Below are positions 20,815 to 30,293 of a stretch of 64,000 nucleotides of DNA, piece after piece. A program made the translations under genes and the position numbers. The notes under the pieces are model-generated. The model worked only from the letters and a program-made list of their open reading frames with translations, was not told the DNA's origin and made no database searches. Within the stretch, counting starts at the first letter, position 1, and each line of letters begins with the position of its first letter. This stretch comes from Cyanidium caldarium (lineage: Eukaryota; Rhodophyta; Bangiophyceae; Cyanidiales; Cyanidiaceae): the NCBI GenBank assembly GCA_026184775.1, contig JANCYW010000013.1, positions 62,001 to 126,000 on the forward strand. The letters are read 5' to 3'.

Positions 20815-22908
20815 ATGTCCAGTCAACCGCACGGATCGCGACTGCCGCTGCTCACCCGGAATGAGCGACGGGTGCGTCGCAGACGACGGCTGCCGCAACC
20901 GGAACGGACGCCAGCCCTGCTGAACGATCGGAATGCGTCGCGCACCTCGCCGGCACTGGAAGCGTATTATATGCGCCAGATCGAGATGTTCCGCGGCGAG
21001 CACGACCGACAGGCGTTCTTTCGGGTGCTGCGCGTGCCGCTGCCGTCGTGTTTCCGGCTCACGGTCACGCACCGCTTTCCGTACCATTTGCGCCAAAGGC
21101 TGGAGCGCGAGTTTGTGCCCCTATTCGAGGCCGGTGACCTGCAATCGGCGTGCGAGGAGGCGGTGCGGGCATATCCGCACCTGGCCGGCGAGCCGCTCCG
21201 CGTTCAACCGCCGTTCGCCTTGCCGTGGTATCCGGACCGACTGGCATGGCAGGTGGATGTGCCGCGGGCCATCCTGCGCAAGCTGCCGGCGCTGCGGCCG
21301 TTCCATCAGTTTCTGGTGGCGGAGAATGTCGTCGGTGGCATGAACCGCCAAGAGGCGGTGAGCATGCTGCCGCCGCTACTGCTGCAGGCGCGACCCGGTC
21401 ACCGCATCCTGGACATGTGTGCAGCGCCCGGCAGCAAGACCGCCCAGCTGGTGGACATGTTGGCCGCGCAACCGTCGAGTGCCGACCGCTGTGTGCTGGT
21501 GGCCAACGATGTCGATCGGCAACGCTGTTGGATGCTGGTGCACCAGCTGAAGCGGTTCGCCTGTCCGTTTCTGGTGGTGACCAATTACGAGGCCGCTTCG
21601 ATTCCGTTGCGCGTCTTCTCGCACCGCTTCGACCGGGTGCTGTGCGATGTGCCGTGCAGCGGCGATGGCACGCTGCGCAAATCGCCGGATGTGTGGCACA
21701 AGTGGTCGGTGAAGAACGGCAACGGCCTGCATGCGCTGCAGGTGCGCATCGCGTTGCGCGGTATGGCGCTGCTGATGGACGACGGAACCGGCCTGATGAC
21801 CTACTCCACGTGCTCGCTGAACCCGGTGGAGAACGAAGCGGTGGTGGCCGAGCTGTTGCGGCAAATGGGCGCGGATGGCGCCGAGCTGGTGGACGTATCC
21901 GAGCAGCTGCCGGCGTTGCGTCGACGCCGCGGCCTCTGTCACTGGACGCCCAGCCGCGATGAGCCGGCCTCGCTGCAGCCGCCATCGTCCGCCGAGCAGC
22001 AGTGGATGCATCTGGAGCGATGTGTGCGGGTGATGCCGCACGATCAGAACACCGGCGGCTTTTTCGTGGCGGTCTTGCGGCGGTTGGCGCGCACGGGAAG
22101 GGAAGACGCGGAGATGGAGAACGGCGACGGGGACGCTTCCGGTGCGCCGGATGCAGCTGCGGCGGCCGTATCGCGGGGGCAACACCGACGCATGGCCGGT
22201 CCGGCGGATCCGCCTTTGGAGGCGGTCGCCGACGCTGCGGACGGCGCGAGCGTGCTCGATCCCATCGGCGACTTTTACGGTATCGACCGCTGCCAACTGC
22301 GCAGACACCTGTATCGACGCGAGAGCACCGCCACCGACGCGGATTCCGCCTCCACGCGTCGACGCCTGTACTGGATGTCGGGTGGCGCGGCCGATGTGGC
22401 CGAGGCGTTGCGCTCGCGCCCCGGTCGCCTGTTGGCGGCGGGCATTCGCGCGTTCGAGCTGTGCGAGATGCATCACCACCGACAGGCGACCGCGGCCGCG
22501 CCTCCGTTCCGCATCGCCCACGAGGCGGTGCCGCTGTTACGCCCGCATCTGCACGTCTCCCGATTCGTCGCAGTATGCCGCGATGCCTGGGTGCAGCTGC
22601 TGCTGCACGACGGCCGCGGCCAGCCGCGCACCAGCTTTCTACTCGAGCGACTGCGCGATGCCGACGCGCGACGGCGATTGCAAGACATGCCGTGCGGCCC
22701 GCTGGTCATCGAGCACGTGCTGGAAGCAGAGCGCGGCGAGGATGCAGAGCTACTACCGCCGGTGCGCAGCCACGTGGTGGCGTGGAAGACCGGCGCCAAC
22801 ACCCTCAGCTTTTTCACGCCGGTGGACGACCTCGAGGCGCTACAGCGACTCTACGGAGTGTCGGTGGAAAGAGCGGAGCAGCAGGAGGAGAATGGGAATC
22901 CGAGCTGA
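20815..22908 (+). CDS. NSUN2: NSUN2/Trm4-like RNA cytosine-5 methyltransferase
   Basis: Makes m5C in tRNA from S-adenosylmethionine. The Rossmann domain has the SAM site ILDMCAAPGSKTAQLVDML at about 198-216, ND-x-D at 231-234, and the two family cysteines: Cys281 in DVPCSGDGT and Cys333 in YSTCSLNPVENEAV. The extended GDGTLRKSPDVWHKWS and the N-terminal MRQIEMFRGE-x-D block (about 53-64) point to the NSUN2/Trm4 branch rather than NSUN4/5/6. A C-terminal domain of about 300 residues follows, as in NSUN2, with low similarity. 697 residues; the ATG at 20815 is the first true ATG in frame. Confidence 0.92.
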   Translation: MSSQPHGSRLPLLTRNERRVRRRRRLPQPERTPALLNDRNASRTSPALEAYYMRQIEMFRGEHDRQAFFRVLRVPLPSCFRLTVTHRFPYHLRQRLEREFVPLFEAGDLQSACEEAVRAYPHLAGEPLRVQPPFALPWYPDRLAWQVDVPRAILRKLPALRPFHQFLVAENVVGGMNRQEAVSMLPPLLLQARPGHRILDMCAAPGSKTAQLVDMLAAQPSSADRCVLVANDVDRQRCWMLVHQLKRFACPFLVVTNYEAASIPLRVFSHRFDRVLCDVPCSGDGTLRKSPDVWHKWSVKNGNGLHALQVRIALRGMALLMDDGTGLMTYSTCSLNPVENEAVVAELLRQMGADGAELVDVSEQLPALRRRRGLCHWTPSRDEPASLQPPSSAEQQWMHLERCVRVMPHDQNTGGFFVAVLRRLARTGREDAEMENGDGDASGAPDAAAAAVSRGQHRRMAGPADPPLEAVADAADGASVLDPIGDFYGIDRCQLRRHLYRRESTATDADSASTRRRLYWMSGGAADVAEALRSRPGRLLAAGIRAFELCEMHHHRQATAAAPPFRIAHEAVPLLRPHLHVSRFVAVCRDAWVQLLLHDGRGQPRTSFLLERLRDADARRRLQDMPCGPLVIEHVLEAERGEDAELLPPVRSHVVAWKTGANTLSFFTPVDDLEALQRLYGVSVERAEQQEENGNPS

Positions 22909-22998
22909 ACGAGTCTGTCGCCCGGTCGTGGTGCAGGTCGCCTCTACCGCTGCACCGTCTCGTGCCTCGCTCTCTCCTCTCTGTGTGTTCATTCCATG

Positions 22999-24153
22999 TT
23001 ATCGCCGTCGGCGGGACGAGCGTGCGACCTCCGCATACGCCAACTGCGCCAGATCGCAGGCGCCCACGATCCCGGCGCGGTCGCCGTACCGCGGCGCCAC
23101 AATGTACTCGGCGGCGTGCAGCGTCTCGCCCAGGTATCCGTTTACCAGCGCGTCAAAATACTTCCACACGCGCTCATAAAGACTGACGCGTTTCAGGATG
23201 CCGCCGCCGAGCACGATACGCTCCGGCGCCAGCAGACACGCGATGCTCACACACAAATGTGCCAGGTAGTAGGCGGCGGTGTCCCACACGACGTGTTCGT
23301 CACTCAACTGCGGCAGTTGGGCGGGCGAGACACCGGCGCGCTCCGCCAGCGCCCGCGCACACAACATGCCCTCGAGGCAATCACCGTGCAGGGAGCACGC
23401 GCCCGGATAGGCATCGCCGGCTTGGCGGGGTGCGTACACGTGACCGCCCTCGGGATGCAGGCGGCCGTGCAACGCCGCACCATGGACGAAAGCACCGACG
23501 CCGACGCCAGTGCCCACGGTGACGTACACCACGACGCGGCGACGGGCGCAGCGGCCGTCGTGCCGCGCCTCGGCCACCGCCGGCGCGTTCACGTCGGTGT
23601 CCACCCGCATCGGCAACGGATGCGTCAGCGACAGCGCGTGCGTGAATGCGGGTATGAGGGCAAAACCGGCCCAGCGGGGTTTGGGCGTGCGTCCCAGCAC
23701 ACCGTACTGCGCATTGTTGATGACCGTGCCCGACACGTTCACCGGCCCGAACGTGGCGATGCCCAGCGCCGCCAAACCGCCGCACTCCTCGTGCTTGTCG
23801 CGCAACCACTCGGCCAGGCGCTGGACGGTCTCCTCCGGCCCTTCGGTGGGCACCTCGACGCTCTCCACGATGTTGGCCGCCCGGCCGACGGCGATAGCGG
23901 CCACCGAGGTGGTGCCACCCAGCTCCACCCCCGCCAGCACCGGATCAGCCGCAGTAGCGCGGACGGTGCTGCGAAACGGCCAGAGGGAAACGATTCGCCA
24001 CGAGCGAGAGAGGTAACGGGCGGCACCGATGTCTCGCAGGAATTGCACGGCGAGCAGCGTGCCCACCGACGCGGCGGCGGCAAAGCCCGCCAGCTCCGCC
24101 CAGGTCAGGGTGATGGTGGCGGTGGAGGCGGCGTCAACGTTCAGTTGCGGCAT
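22999..24153 (-). CDS. Membrane-anchored ROK-family sugar kinase (fructokinase-like)
   Basis: ROK kinases phosphorylate fructose, glucose or N-acetylhexosamines with ATP. In 384 residues: phosphate loop ELGGTTS at about 77-83, catalytic Asp187 in DTDVNAP, the second phosphate motif VTVGTGVGVG near 212-221, and the zinc site formed by the His of GGHVYAPR with CSLHGDC (Cys253, His256, Cys259). The CSLHGDCLEG form is that of bacterial fructokinases. Unusually, residues 15-38 are a hydrophobic stretch followed by Arg-rich sequence, so the kinase seems tethered to a membrane by its N-terminus or carries an organelle leader. Start is the first ATG. Bacterial-type ROK in a nuclear gene suggests old acquisition, but base composition matches the neighbours. 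Confidence 0.86.
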   Translation of the reverse strand: MPQLNVDAASTATITLTWAELAGFAAAASVGTLLAVQFLRDIGAARYLSRSWRIVSLWPFRSTVRATAADPVLAGVELGGTTSVAAIAVGRAANIVESVEVPTEGPEETVQRLAEWLRDKHEECGGLAALGIATFGPVNVSGTVINNAQYGVLGRTPKPRWAGFALIPAFTHALSLTHPLPMRVDTDVNAPAVAEARHDGRCARRRVVVYVTVGTGVGVGAFVHGAALHGRLHPEGGHVYAPRQAGDAYPGACSLHGDCLEGMLCARALAERAGVSPAQLPQLSDEHVVWDTAAYYLAHLCVSIACLLAPERIVLGGGILKRVSLYERVWKYFDALVNGYLGETLHAAEYIVAPRYGDRAGIVGACDLAQLAYAEVARSSRRRR

Positions 24154-24536
24154 GATGAAAGCGGGGAGGCGACCGGTCAACGGGGCCAGACGACAGTGTG
24201 CATGCCGTCGACGGGAGTGGGGTCGACCACGTCAGCGGGATTCTCTCACTGCTCCGCTCCGACGGTATAGCGCAGCGTCCACTGTCTTCAATTACGCAAT
24301 ACTCTATCCAAGCGGAACGATCACACTTGTGCCTCCCGTTTCCAGTGGATGGGCGCCCCTCTGGCGTCTCTCCTGCCACGTCGGCAGATGCGCACCCGAT
24401 CCGATCGCCCGCCGATGTGCGGTCGACGACGTGGAACGACATGCCGGCCTGCTCGCGTGAGGCGGGGCGGTGCAAGTCCCTGACGAGGTGAACGTCGCAC
24501 CCAGTTGATGAAGAGAGTCCGCTAAGGCAGATTACA
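24154..24536. other. Divergent intergenic region, ROK kinase / ABC1 kinase
   Basis: Shared 5' region of two divergent genes. Slightly AT-richer at 24290-24330. Nothing else recognised. Confidence 0.45.
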
Positions 24537-26759
24537 ATGCAGGATGCAAACTGTGATCACTGGTCACGAATTTTTGGCGGCTGGAAAGCACTGGGCTTCG
24601 TCCTCGGTGGTGCGCCGCGGTGGCGACGATGGGGCGCACCCGCGAACACCAACCTCCGCACGCTCCACGATCACCCGGTGGCACCGCGGTCTGCCCGCCG
24701 CATTTTTCGGGCTCCCGCTCTTCGCGAGTCACCTTTTGCCCGGTTCTCATCGCCGCGCATGAGCCTCTCTGCCGAACCGCTGGATGCGGCCGACGCCGGC
24801 CTGCCCCATGTATACGACGAGGAGGCCATCACTGCGTACTGGTCGGCGAGGCCGGCCGAGGTGGCCCGACGCCTGGTGGAGATCACTTCCACCCTGGTGC
24901 CGTTTGTCGTCTCGGTGGCCGCGGCATCGGCGTGGCCGGGCGCCGGCGCCGACGAGGCACAGATGCGCGCGCGCGCTGCCCGCCTGCGGGAGCTGCTCAC
25001 GGCGCTGGGACCGACGTTCATCAAAATCGGGCAATGGCTGGCGGTGCGTCCAGATCTGGTCGGCCCGGCGACCATGCAAGAACTGCAGCAACTGCACGAT
25101 GCGGTGCCGCCGTTCCCCACCGCGGTCGCCATGCGCATGATCGAGCAGCAGCTGGGATGCCCGCTGTCGCAAGTATTCGTGGGCATATCCGCCGAGCCGC
25201 TGGCGGCCGCCTCGCTCGGCCAGGTGTATCAGGCGCGGCTGGCCACCAACCCGCGACAAATGGTGGCGGTGAAAGTGCAGCGACCGGACATGTTGCGGCA
25301 CGTCTCCCTCGACCTGTACTGCATCCGACGGCTGGCGGGCACCGCGCAACGGGTGCAGAACCTGTTCACTGCCAATCGCACCGATTTTGTGGCGCTGTTT
25401 CGCCAATGGGCGCGGGGCATGTACCTCGAGCTGGACTACGTCAACGAAGGCCACAACGCTGGACGCTTTGAGCGGCTATTGCGCTCGGCGTTGCGCGACG
25501 AACCCGCCGAACGCCGCGCTCTGCCCATTCAGGTGCCGCGGGTGTTCTTCGAATACACCTCGCGCAAAGTGCTCACCACTGAGTGGATTGTGGGCACCAA
25601 GTTGGCCGATGCAGCGCCGGCTGAGGTCGCCCGGCTGGTCCATGTCGGGGTGGAGTGTTTTCTGCGGCAACTGCTGCAGACCGGCTTCTTCCACGCCGAC
25701 CCGCATCCCGGCAATTTGATGGCCACGCGCGACGGCCGCCTGGCGGTGCTCGACTACGGCTTGATGGCCGAGATCGAGCCGCGTCAAATGGATAGCATGG
25801 TGGCGTCCATCATCCATCTGGCCAATCGCGACTTTGACGCGGTGTTTGACGACTTTATCGCGCTGCAGTTTCTGCCGGACACGCCCGCGGTGCAACAGAA
25901 CCGCGCGCGCGTGGTGTCGGTGCTCGGTGCGATCCTGAACCAGGCGCTGGAGGGCGGCGGCGCCAAGTCGATCGACTTTCGCTCGCTGTCGTCGGATTTG
26001 GCGGCGGTCACCTTCGAGTTTCCCTTCTCGATACCGCCCTACTTTGCGCTGATCATCCGGGCGCTGGGCGTGTTGGAGGGCATCGCGCTCAAGGCGGATC
26101 CGCAGTTTAAGATGGTGATGCAAGCGCTGCCGTTTGTGAGCCGCCGCGTGATGACCGCCGCCGGCGCCGACAACCCGCTGTTGCAGCGGGCGCTGCGGGA
26201 GATTTTGTACGGCAACGGCACGCGCCTGAAACTCAACCGCCTGCGCACCCTGATCGGTTCCAGTCAGGGGCATCTCACCCGAGGTGAGGCGTTTGTGGAC
26301 TTTGATACGCCGCCCGAGGGCATGGATCCGGAGGCGATACGGTCGGCGTTGGCGTTCGTGTTTGGCCGCGAGGACGGCCGCGTACTCCGCCAGATGCTGG
26401 TGCAGGAGATCGTCGACGGTGCCGATGCGTTGTTGTCGCCAGGCGTGCGCACCGCCGATATCGACAAGCTGGAGACGCTGCGGGAATTGCTGCAGCTGCT
26501 GCAAGAGTACGCCCCGGCGCTGGTGTCTTCGGTGCTGAGCGATCGGTCCATACCGACGGCCGCGGGATGGCCGCAGCTGCTGCAACCACCGCAAGCAGCA
26601 ACGCTGGGCGTATGGGGCCAAGTGGCACCGCAGGCTGCCGAGATGGCTCGGCAAGTGGCCGGTCGCCTGGCGGAGCGATTCATGCAGCGGGCCTTTGCAC
26701 AGTGGCGTTTCCCGTCCCCTGAAGAGGATGAGAGGAAGGATTGGAGGTGGCACCGGTGA
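24537..26759 (+). CDS. ABC1/UbiB-family (ADCK) atypical kinase
   Basis: ABC1 kinases regulate quinone and prenyl-lipid metabolism in mitochondria and plastids. The 740-residue product has the family's KxGQ motif in FIKIGQWLAVRPDLV (about 161-175), the Ala-rich loop AAASLGQVYQA (about 223-233) that replaces the glycine loop, VAVKVQRP with Lys246, HADPHPGN (386-393) and LDYG (405-408). The C-terminal 250 residues are typical of plastid plastoglobule-type members rather than COQ8, which is shorter. The ATG at 24537 gives about 90 leader residues; the next ATG at 24759 would give 666 residues. Plastid location is likely but the leader is not clear-cut. Confidence 0.9.
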   Translation: MQDANCDHWSRIFGGWKALGFVLGGAPRWRRWGAPANTNLRTLHDHPVAPRSARRIFRAPALRESPFARFSSPRMSLSAEPLDAADAGLPHVYDEEAITAYWSARPAEVARRLVEITSTLVPFVVSVAAASAWPGAGADEAQMRARAARLRELLTALGPTFIKIGQWLAVRPDLVGPATMQELQQLHDAVPPFPTAVAMRMIEQQLGCPLSQVFVGISAEPLAAASLGQVYQARLATNPRQMVAVKVQRPDMLRHVSLDLYCIRRLAGTAQRVQNLFTANRTDFVALFRQWARGMYLELDYVNEGHNAGRFERLLRSALRDEPAERRALPIQVPRVFFEYTSRKVLTTEWIVGTKLADAAPAEVARLVHVGVECFLRQLLQTGFFHADPHPGNLMATRDGRLAVLDYGLMAEIEPRQMDSMVASIIHLANRDFDAVFDDFIALQFLPDTPAVQQNRARVVSVLGAILNQALEGGGAKSIDFRSLSSDLAAVTFEFPFSIPPYFALIIRALGVLEGIALKADPQFKMVMQALPFVSRRVMTAAGADNPLLQRALREILYGNGTRLKLNRLRTLIGSSQGHLTRGEAFVDFDTPPEGMDPEAIRSALAFVFGREDGRVLRQMLVQEIVDGADALLSPGVRTADIDKLETLRELLQLLQEYAPALVSSVLSDRSIPTAAGWPQLLQPPQAATLGVWGQVAPQAAEMARQVAGRLAERFMQRAFAQWRFPSPEEDERKDWRWHR

Positions 26760-27431
26760 TCGACTTGTATAAATACCTCCTTTCCATACGCACACGCGGC
26801 ACCGCCCGAAGCGACATCCTACCGTCGCCTCCCGGAGCCTTGCCCCTTTTCACGGATCTTCAACAGGACCCAATCTCGACGCCCGCCTGCTACCGCCTCC
26901 TGCCTTTATATTTCCTCCGCCAACAACACTCATTTCTCCTTCCATTCTCCACCGGTCCCATTCTCCACCTTGTTCTTGCGGCGACAACAGAGCCCGTCCG
27001 CACTGACCAGGGGCACGCGTAGCGAAAGCGACGCACCCACGCACACCCGATCGACAGCCGCCATCGCGCTCGATGCGCGCGCAGAATCGCCCGCGGACGT
27101 TCCCGGTGGATTTAGCCTTCGGGTAGAAGAACAAGGTGGTGCTACAGGCGCCTATGCCGCGCTCGTTGCGCTCACGGGCGCTGGACAGTCTCGATTCTGT
27201 TACAAGTGAGGTTGCTGACGGGTGACAGCAACACTGCGGGTGCAGCGGGCGCCGAGTCGGTGTGCGTGTGTGGGGGTAGGAGGGCGCGCGAGTAGCGGCA
27301 ACCCGTGCTCGAGTCGAACGTGGTCGCCCGCGCCCGAACGCGAGGTGTGCAGTGAGGATTCCGGGGCGACGCCGGCGGATACCAGGGATCCATATACCTG
27401 CAGTGGTGGTCTATGCGAACGCCTACATAGG
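26760..27431. other. Intergenic region, ABC1 kinase / unrecognised gene
   Basis: One of the longest gaps in the window. A GTATAAATAC sequence at 26767-26776, eight bases after the ABC1 kinase stop, could be a TATA element for a long leader but is far from the next ATG. The next gene's frame is open from about 27222 without an ATG, so an upstream exon or a long leader cannot be excluded. Confidence 0.4.
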
Positions 27432-29438
27432 ATGCACCGTCGACCGCACCGAAGAGATGACGGGACGGTGCGTCGAGCGGCGTGGGGCGGGGAATCTGCC
27501 GAGGCGGCCGAGGGACCAGGGGAGAGGTATGGCCGCGGCGAACCGGCCGCACCGAGTCGATCGACCGTGGCTCTGCCCTCGGCGTACCACACCCATCATA
27601 CGGCGCCGCTGGATATATTCTATGCGCCGCCCAACACCATCAGCGCTCGGGAACCGCCCACCCGCTGGGAACAGTCTTCGTCTACCGCGCATGTCGTGGC
27701 CGATCCGCTGGGGCGATTGGAGACGGCATGGCAGCGATGGAGCGGCCAGGATGCTCGTGCACCATCGCCGGCACCGTCGGCAGCTGCACCCCTTCACACC
27801 GAAGCGTTGCGTTCGGTGATCCACCACGGACTCAGCTCGCAGCGCAAATTCCAGTTCGCGTTCCGACCCCAGGGCGGCACGTACGGCGAGACGGTGCGGG
27901 ACCGCCTGCAAAATTTTCGCACGCTGTTCGGTTTACTGCACGACGACGAGGTGTTGCCGCTGACGCTGGACGGTGTGGCGTTGGCGCGCCGGCTGCTGGC
28001 ATCCACGCCGCCAGCCCGCGGCGGCCCGGCCATCCTGCAGACGCAGGCGGCGGCGGCGGCGACATGGACCACCACCAGCTCGATGCTGAAAGCGCCGCTG
28101 GACGAGCCGTTGCCGTCGCCGCCGGCGTCGTCATCGCTCACCAGTCCGGGGCGCGAATCGCCCGGAACGCCGCGACAAAAACGCCGCTCACCCTCGTCCG
28201 GCTCGTCGTCGCTGGCCACCGAGCAGGTGTCGCCGTGGTCGCTGCTGCCGCGGCCGACCGGCACAGCGGCGGGCGGTGGCACCGCTGTCACCACCACCGT
28301 CACCACTGTCACCGTGGAGGGCACCGAGGGTTCAGCGGCGGCCGCGGCGGCCGCCATCGCCCACCGCGAAATCACCCGAGTGGCGGTGGAGCGACGCGTG
28401 CGCGAACATTATCGATACCCGCCGGCGCACCCGGTGCGCAATGTGATCCGCCGACATCGCACCATCTACGAGGCCGCCTGTTTCTGCAACGCCTTTTTGG
28501 AGGCGGTGGCGCGCGATACCATCTGGTTGGCGCACGGACGCATTCGCCCGCCGCCCGAGCCAGAACAGGTGCCGAGCGAGCCGGTCGTGCGGCGATCGCT
28601 GTCGCACAAGCTCGCCGAAGAGCAGGCCACCCTCATTTCCAAGACGCCCGAATTGTGGGATCGCATCGAGCCGCGATTGCGACAGACCAACCTGCCGCCC
28701 GAGGAGCTGTCGGCAAGCGGCATGCCGGTGCTACCGCCGACGCCGCCTCGGCTGGCCGAACCGCCGACGCAACCCAAACGCGCCCGGCAACAGCAGTCGC
28801 GGCGGTACGCGGCGACGGTTGCCGAGGCCCTGCCACATTCCCTGCAGCGCACGCCGACAGCGTTGCCGCCTGCGTCCCGGACGCGACCGCGATCGATCCT
28901 TCCGGAGCCGCTGCTCCTGAGCGAGACGCCACCGCGAGAGACCAGCGATCTCAGCGCCGTACACCGTACGAGCATCGCCCTGCCTACCAGTATGTTTACG
29001 GGCATGTACGAGGCGGTACCGGAGGCGCCGCCCACCGAGATGCCGCTGTTCAGCCGCGGTGCCCGCGGCAGCACCTCACCGGAGCGCTATCTGGCCTACC
29101 GGGAGACACGCTCGTTCCTGCCGACAACGCGAACTGCCGTCGCCGAGCGCTCGCTAGCGGGTACAGCACAGGAGTCGGCGGAAGCGACGCCCCAATACGG
29201 GTCGCACGCGGAGCACGTGCAACAACTGCAGCGGATCATCGAGGGCCTCGGCACCCTGCGGGCGCAACGCACCACTCCGCCAGATACGGCCACTGCGAGC
29301 GCCGCTGCCGCCGCCATCCCTTCGACCAGTGCTGCGGAGCCGCCGGAGGCGCACGCGCAGCTGGTTTCGTATTGGCGACATTTCAGCCACGGGGGCAGCA
29401 ACGGCGGGGGCAGCACCGACGAATCGGATCTATCGTAA
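27432..29438 (+). CDS. Unrecognised 668-residue protein, Pro/Ser/Thr/Ala-rich
   Basis: I do not recognise this gene. Codon use is coding-like throughout and the third position is GC-rich. The most ordered blocks are about residues 130-190 (a helical stretch with EALRSVIHHGLSSQRKFQF and LQNFRTLFGLLHDDEVLPL) and about 312-395 (IAHREITRVAVERRVREHY, then HPVRNVIRRHRTIYEAACF, Arg/His-rich helices). The rest is low-complexity linker with poly-Ala, Thr/Val runs and many Ser-Pro/Thr-Pro sites, suggesting a nuclear or regulatory scaffold. A short C-terminal helix (HVQQLQRIIEGLGTL) could mediate binding. No signal or membrane segment. Start is the first in-frame ATG; the true 5' end is uncertain. Confidence 0.6.
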   Translation: MHRRPHRRDDGTVRRAAWGGESAEAAEGPGERYGRGEPAAPSRSTVALPSAYHTHHTAPLDIFYAPPNTISAREPPTRWEQSSSTAHVVADPLGRLETAWQRWSGQDARAPSPAPSAAAPLHTEALRSVIHHGLSSQRKFQFAFRPQGGTYGETVRDRLQNFRTLFGLLHDDEVLPLTLDGVALARRLLASTPPARGGPAILQTQAAAAATWTTTSSMLKAPLDEPLPSPPASSSLTSPGRESPGTPRQKRRSPSSGSSSLATEQVSPWSLLPRPTGTAAGGGTAVTTTVTTVTVEGTEGSAAAAAAAIAHREITRVAVERRVREHYRYPPAHPVRNVIRRHRTIYEAACFCNAFLEAVARDTIWLAHGRIRPPPEPEQVPSEPVVRRSLSHKLAEEQATLISKTPELWDRIEPRLRQTNLPPEELSASGMPVLPPTPPRLAEPPTQPKRARQQQSRRYAATVAEALPHSLQRTPTALPPASRTRPRSILPEPLLLSETPPRETSDLSAVHRTSIALPTSMFTGMYEAVPEAPPTEMPLFSRGARGSTSPERYLAYRETRSFLPTTRTAVAERSLAGTAQESAEATPQYGSHAEHVQQLQRIIEGLGTLRAQRTTPPDTATASAAAAAIPSTSAAEPPEAHAQLVSYWRHFSHGGSNGGGSTDESDLS

Positions 29439-29503
29439 AACATTGTGTGGATAGGAGATGTGGTGAAATATAGACACCGGTCGACAGCAGTACGGCCAGC
29501 GTC

Positions 29504-30025
29504 TCAGGGTTGTGGCGGCGGCGGCGGCGCGCCCGCGCCGAATCCGCGCGGACCGCCCTCGGGGCGTGGACCGCGTCCGAAACCCCGTCCCGACATACCG
29601 CCAAACTCGGGACGGAACCCGCCCGGAGCACTTCGATCGCCCGGACCGCGTCCACCGAACTTGCCGCCGTCGCCAAAGCGCCGGCCGTCGCGCTCGCCGC
29701 GCTCGCCGCGAAACGCGCCCAGACGCGCCGGCTCGATCGCCTTGACCTGCAGCGTCTTGGGCACCACGTCCGGCGGCAAGTGCAGCCACCCGCGCAAGTA
29801 CTCGATGCCCTCGTCGGTCAAAAAGTAGTAGTAGTGCTGCCAGCTAAACTGCTCCTTGATGTAGCCGCGCGATCGCAACGACTGGCACGCTTTGATCACC
29901 TCGATGTTGCGCACGCCCTTCAGTTCCCCGTGCGACTTGGCGAAAAAGTTCTTCTCCGCCACCAACACGCCGTCATTGAACAGACGCGTGTATATCTCGC
30001 GTCGGTTCGCCTTGGACACCAGCAT
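29504..30025 (-). CDS. RPS10: 40S ribosomal protein eS10
   Basis: Cytosolic small-subunit protein near the mRNA entry/beak. The winged-helix domain fills residues 1-95: MLVSKANRREIYTRLFNDGV, FFAKSHGEL, IEVIKACQSLRSRGYIKEQFSW, then QHYYYFLTDEGIEYLRGWLHLP, all diagnostic. The C-terminal tail is Gly/Arg/Phe/Pro-rich with repeated RGFG-like blocks, as in most eukaryotic eS10, and ends in PPPPPQP. 173 residues, standard length. It is head-to-head with uL24 over 268 bp, a setup that could give balanced expression of a small- and a large-subunit protein. Confidence 0.97.
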   Translation of the reverse strand: MLVSKANRREIYTRLFNDGVLVAEKNFFAKSHGELKGVRNIEVIKACQSLRSRGYIKEQFSWQHYYYFLTDEGIEYLRGWLHLPPDVVPKTLQVKAIEPARLGAFRGERGERDGRRFGDGGKFGGRGPGDRSAPGGFRPEFGGMSGRGFGRGPRPEGGPRGFGAGAPPPPPQP

Positions 30026-30293
30026 GGGATGGAGGTGGGGTGCGCGCGCGACAACGGGCTGCTCGACGGGACGATTGCAGCGGCAACAAGCCGAGCGAGA
30101 GACGGCGCGCCGTGGCCCATGACGGACGACGCAGCGCGAGCGTAACGTGACGAATTGGAAAACCGACGCCAAATGAGGCAATCGTGTGTATCGGCGCCGC
30201 CGCATTCCATCGGAGCTGCCGCGGCGTGCACGATGGCCCGTCGACGCGCTCCCTCTCCGACCCTCTCCTCCCACAACGTGCACCCTCTCCCCG
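30026..30293. promoter_or_regulatory. Bidirectional promoter region, eS10 / uL24
   Basis: All 5' signals of two ribosomal-protein genes must lie in or near these 268 bp. On the uL24 side, three CCCTCTCC-type pyrimidine blocks occur at about 30250-30258, 30261-30268 and 30283-30291, ending two bases before the ATG. They resemble the pyrimidine-tract 5' ends of ribosomal-protein mRNAs in other eukaryotes. No TATA element seen. Confidence 0.55.

Noticed and set aside
26767-26776. GTATAAATAC as a TATA box
   Set aside because: More than 650 bp from the next ATG and directly after a stop codon; too weak to annotate as a promoter without mapped transcripts.
27482-29473. 663-codon frame overlapping the unrecognised gene at 27432 on the same strand
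   Set aside because: Gly/Arg/Ala/His-rich with random look; the other frame has better third-position GC bias and ordered blocks. Since the chosen gene is itself unknown, this deserves less certainty than the others.
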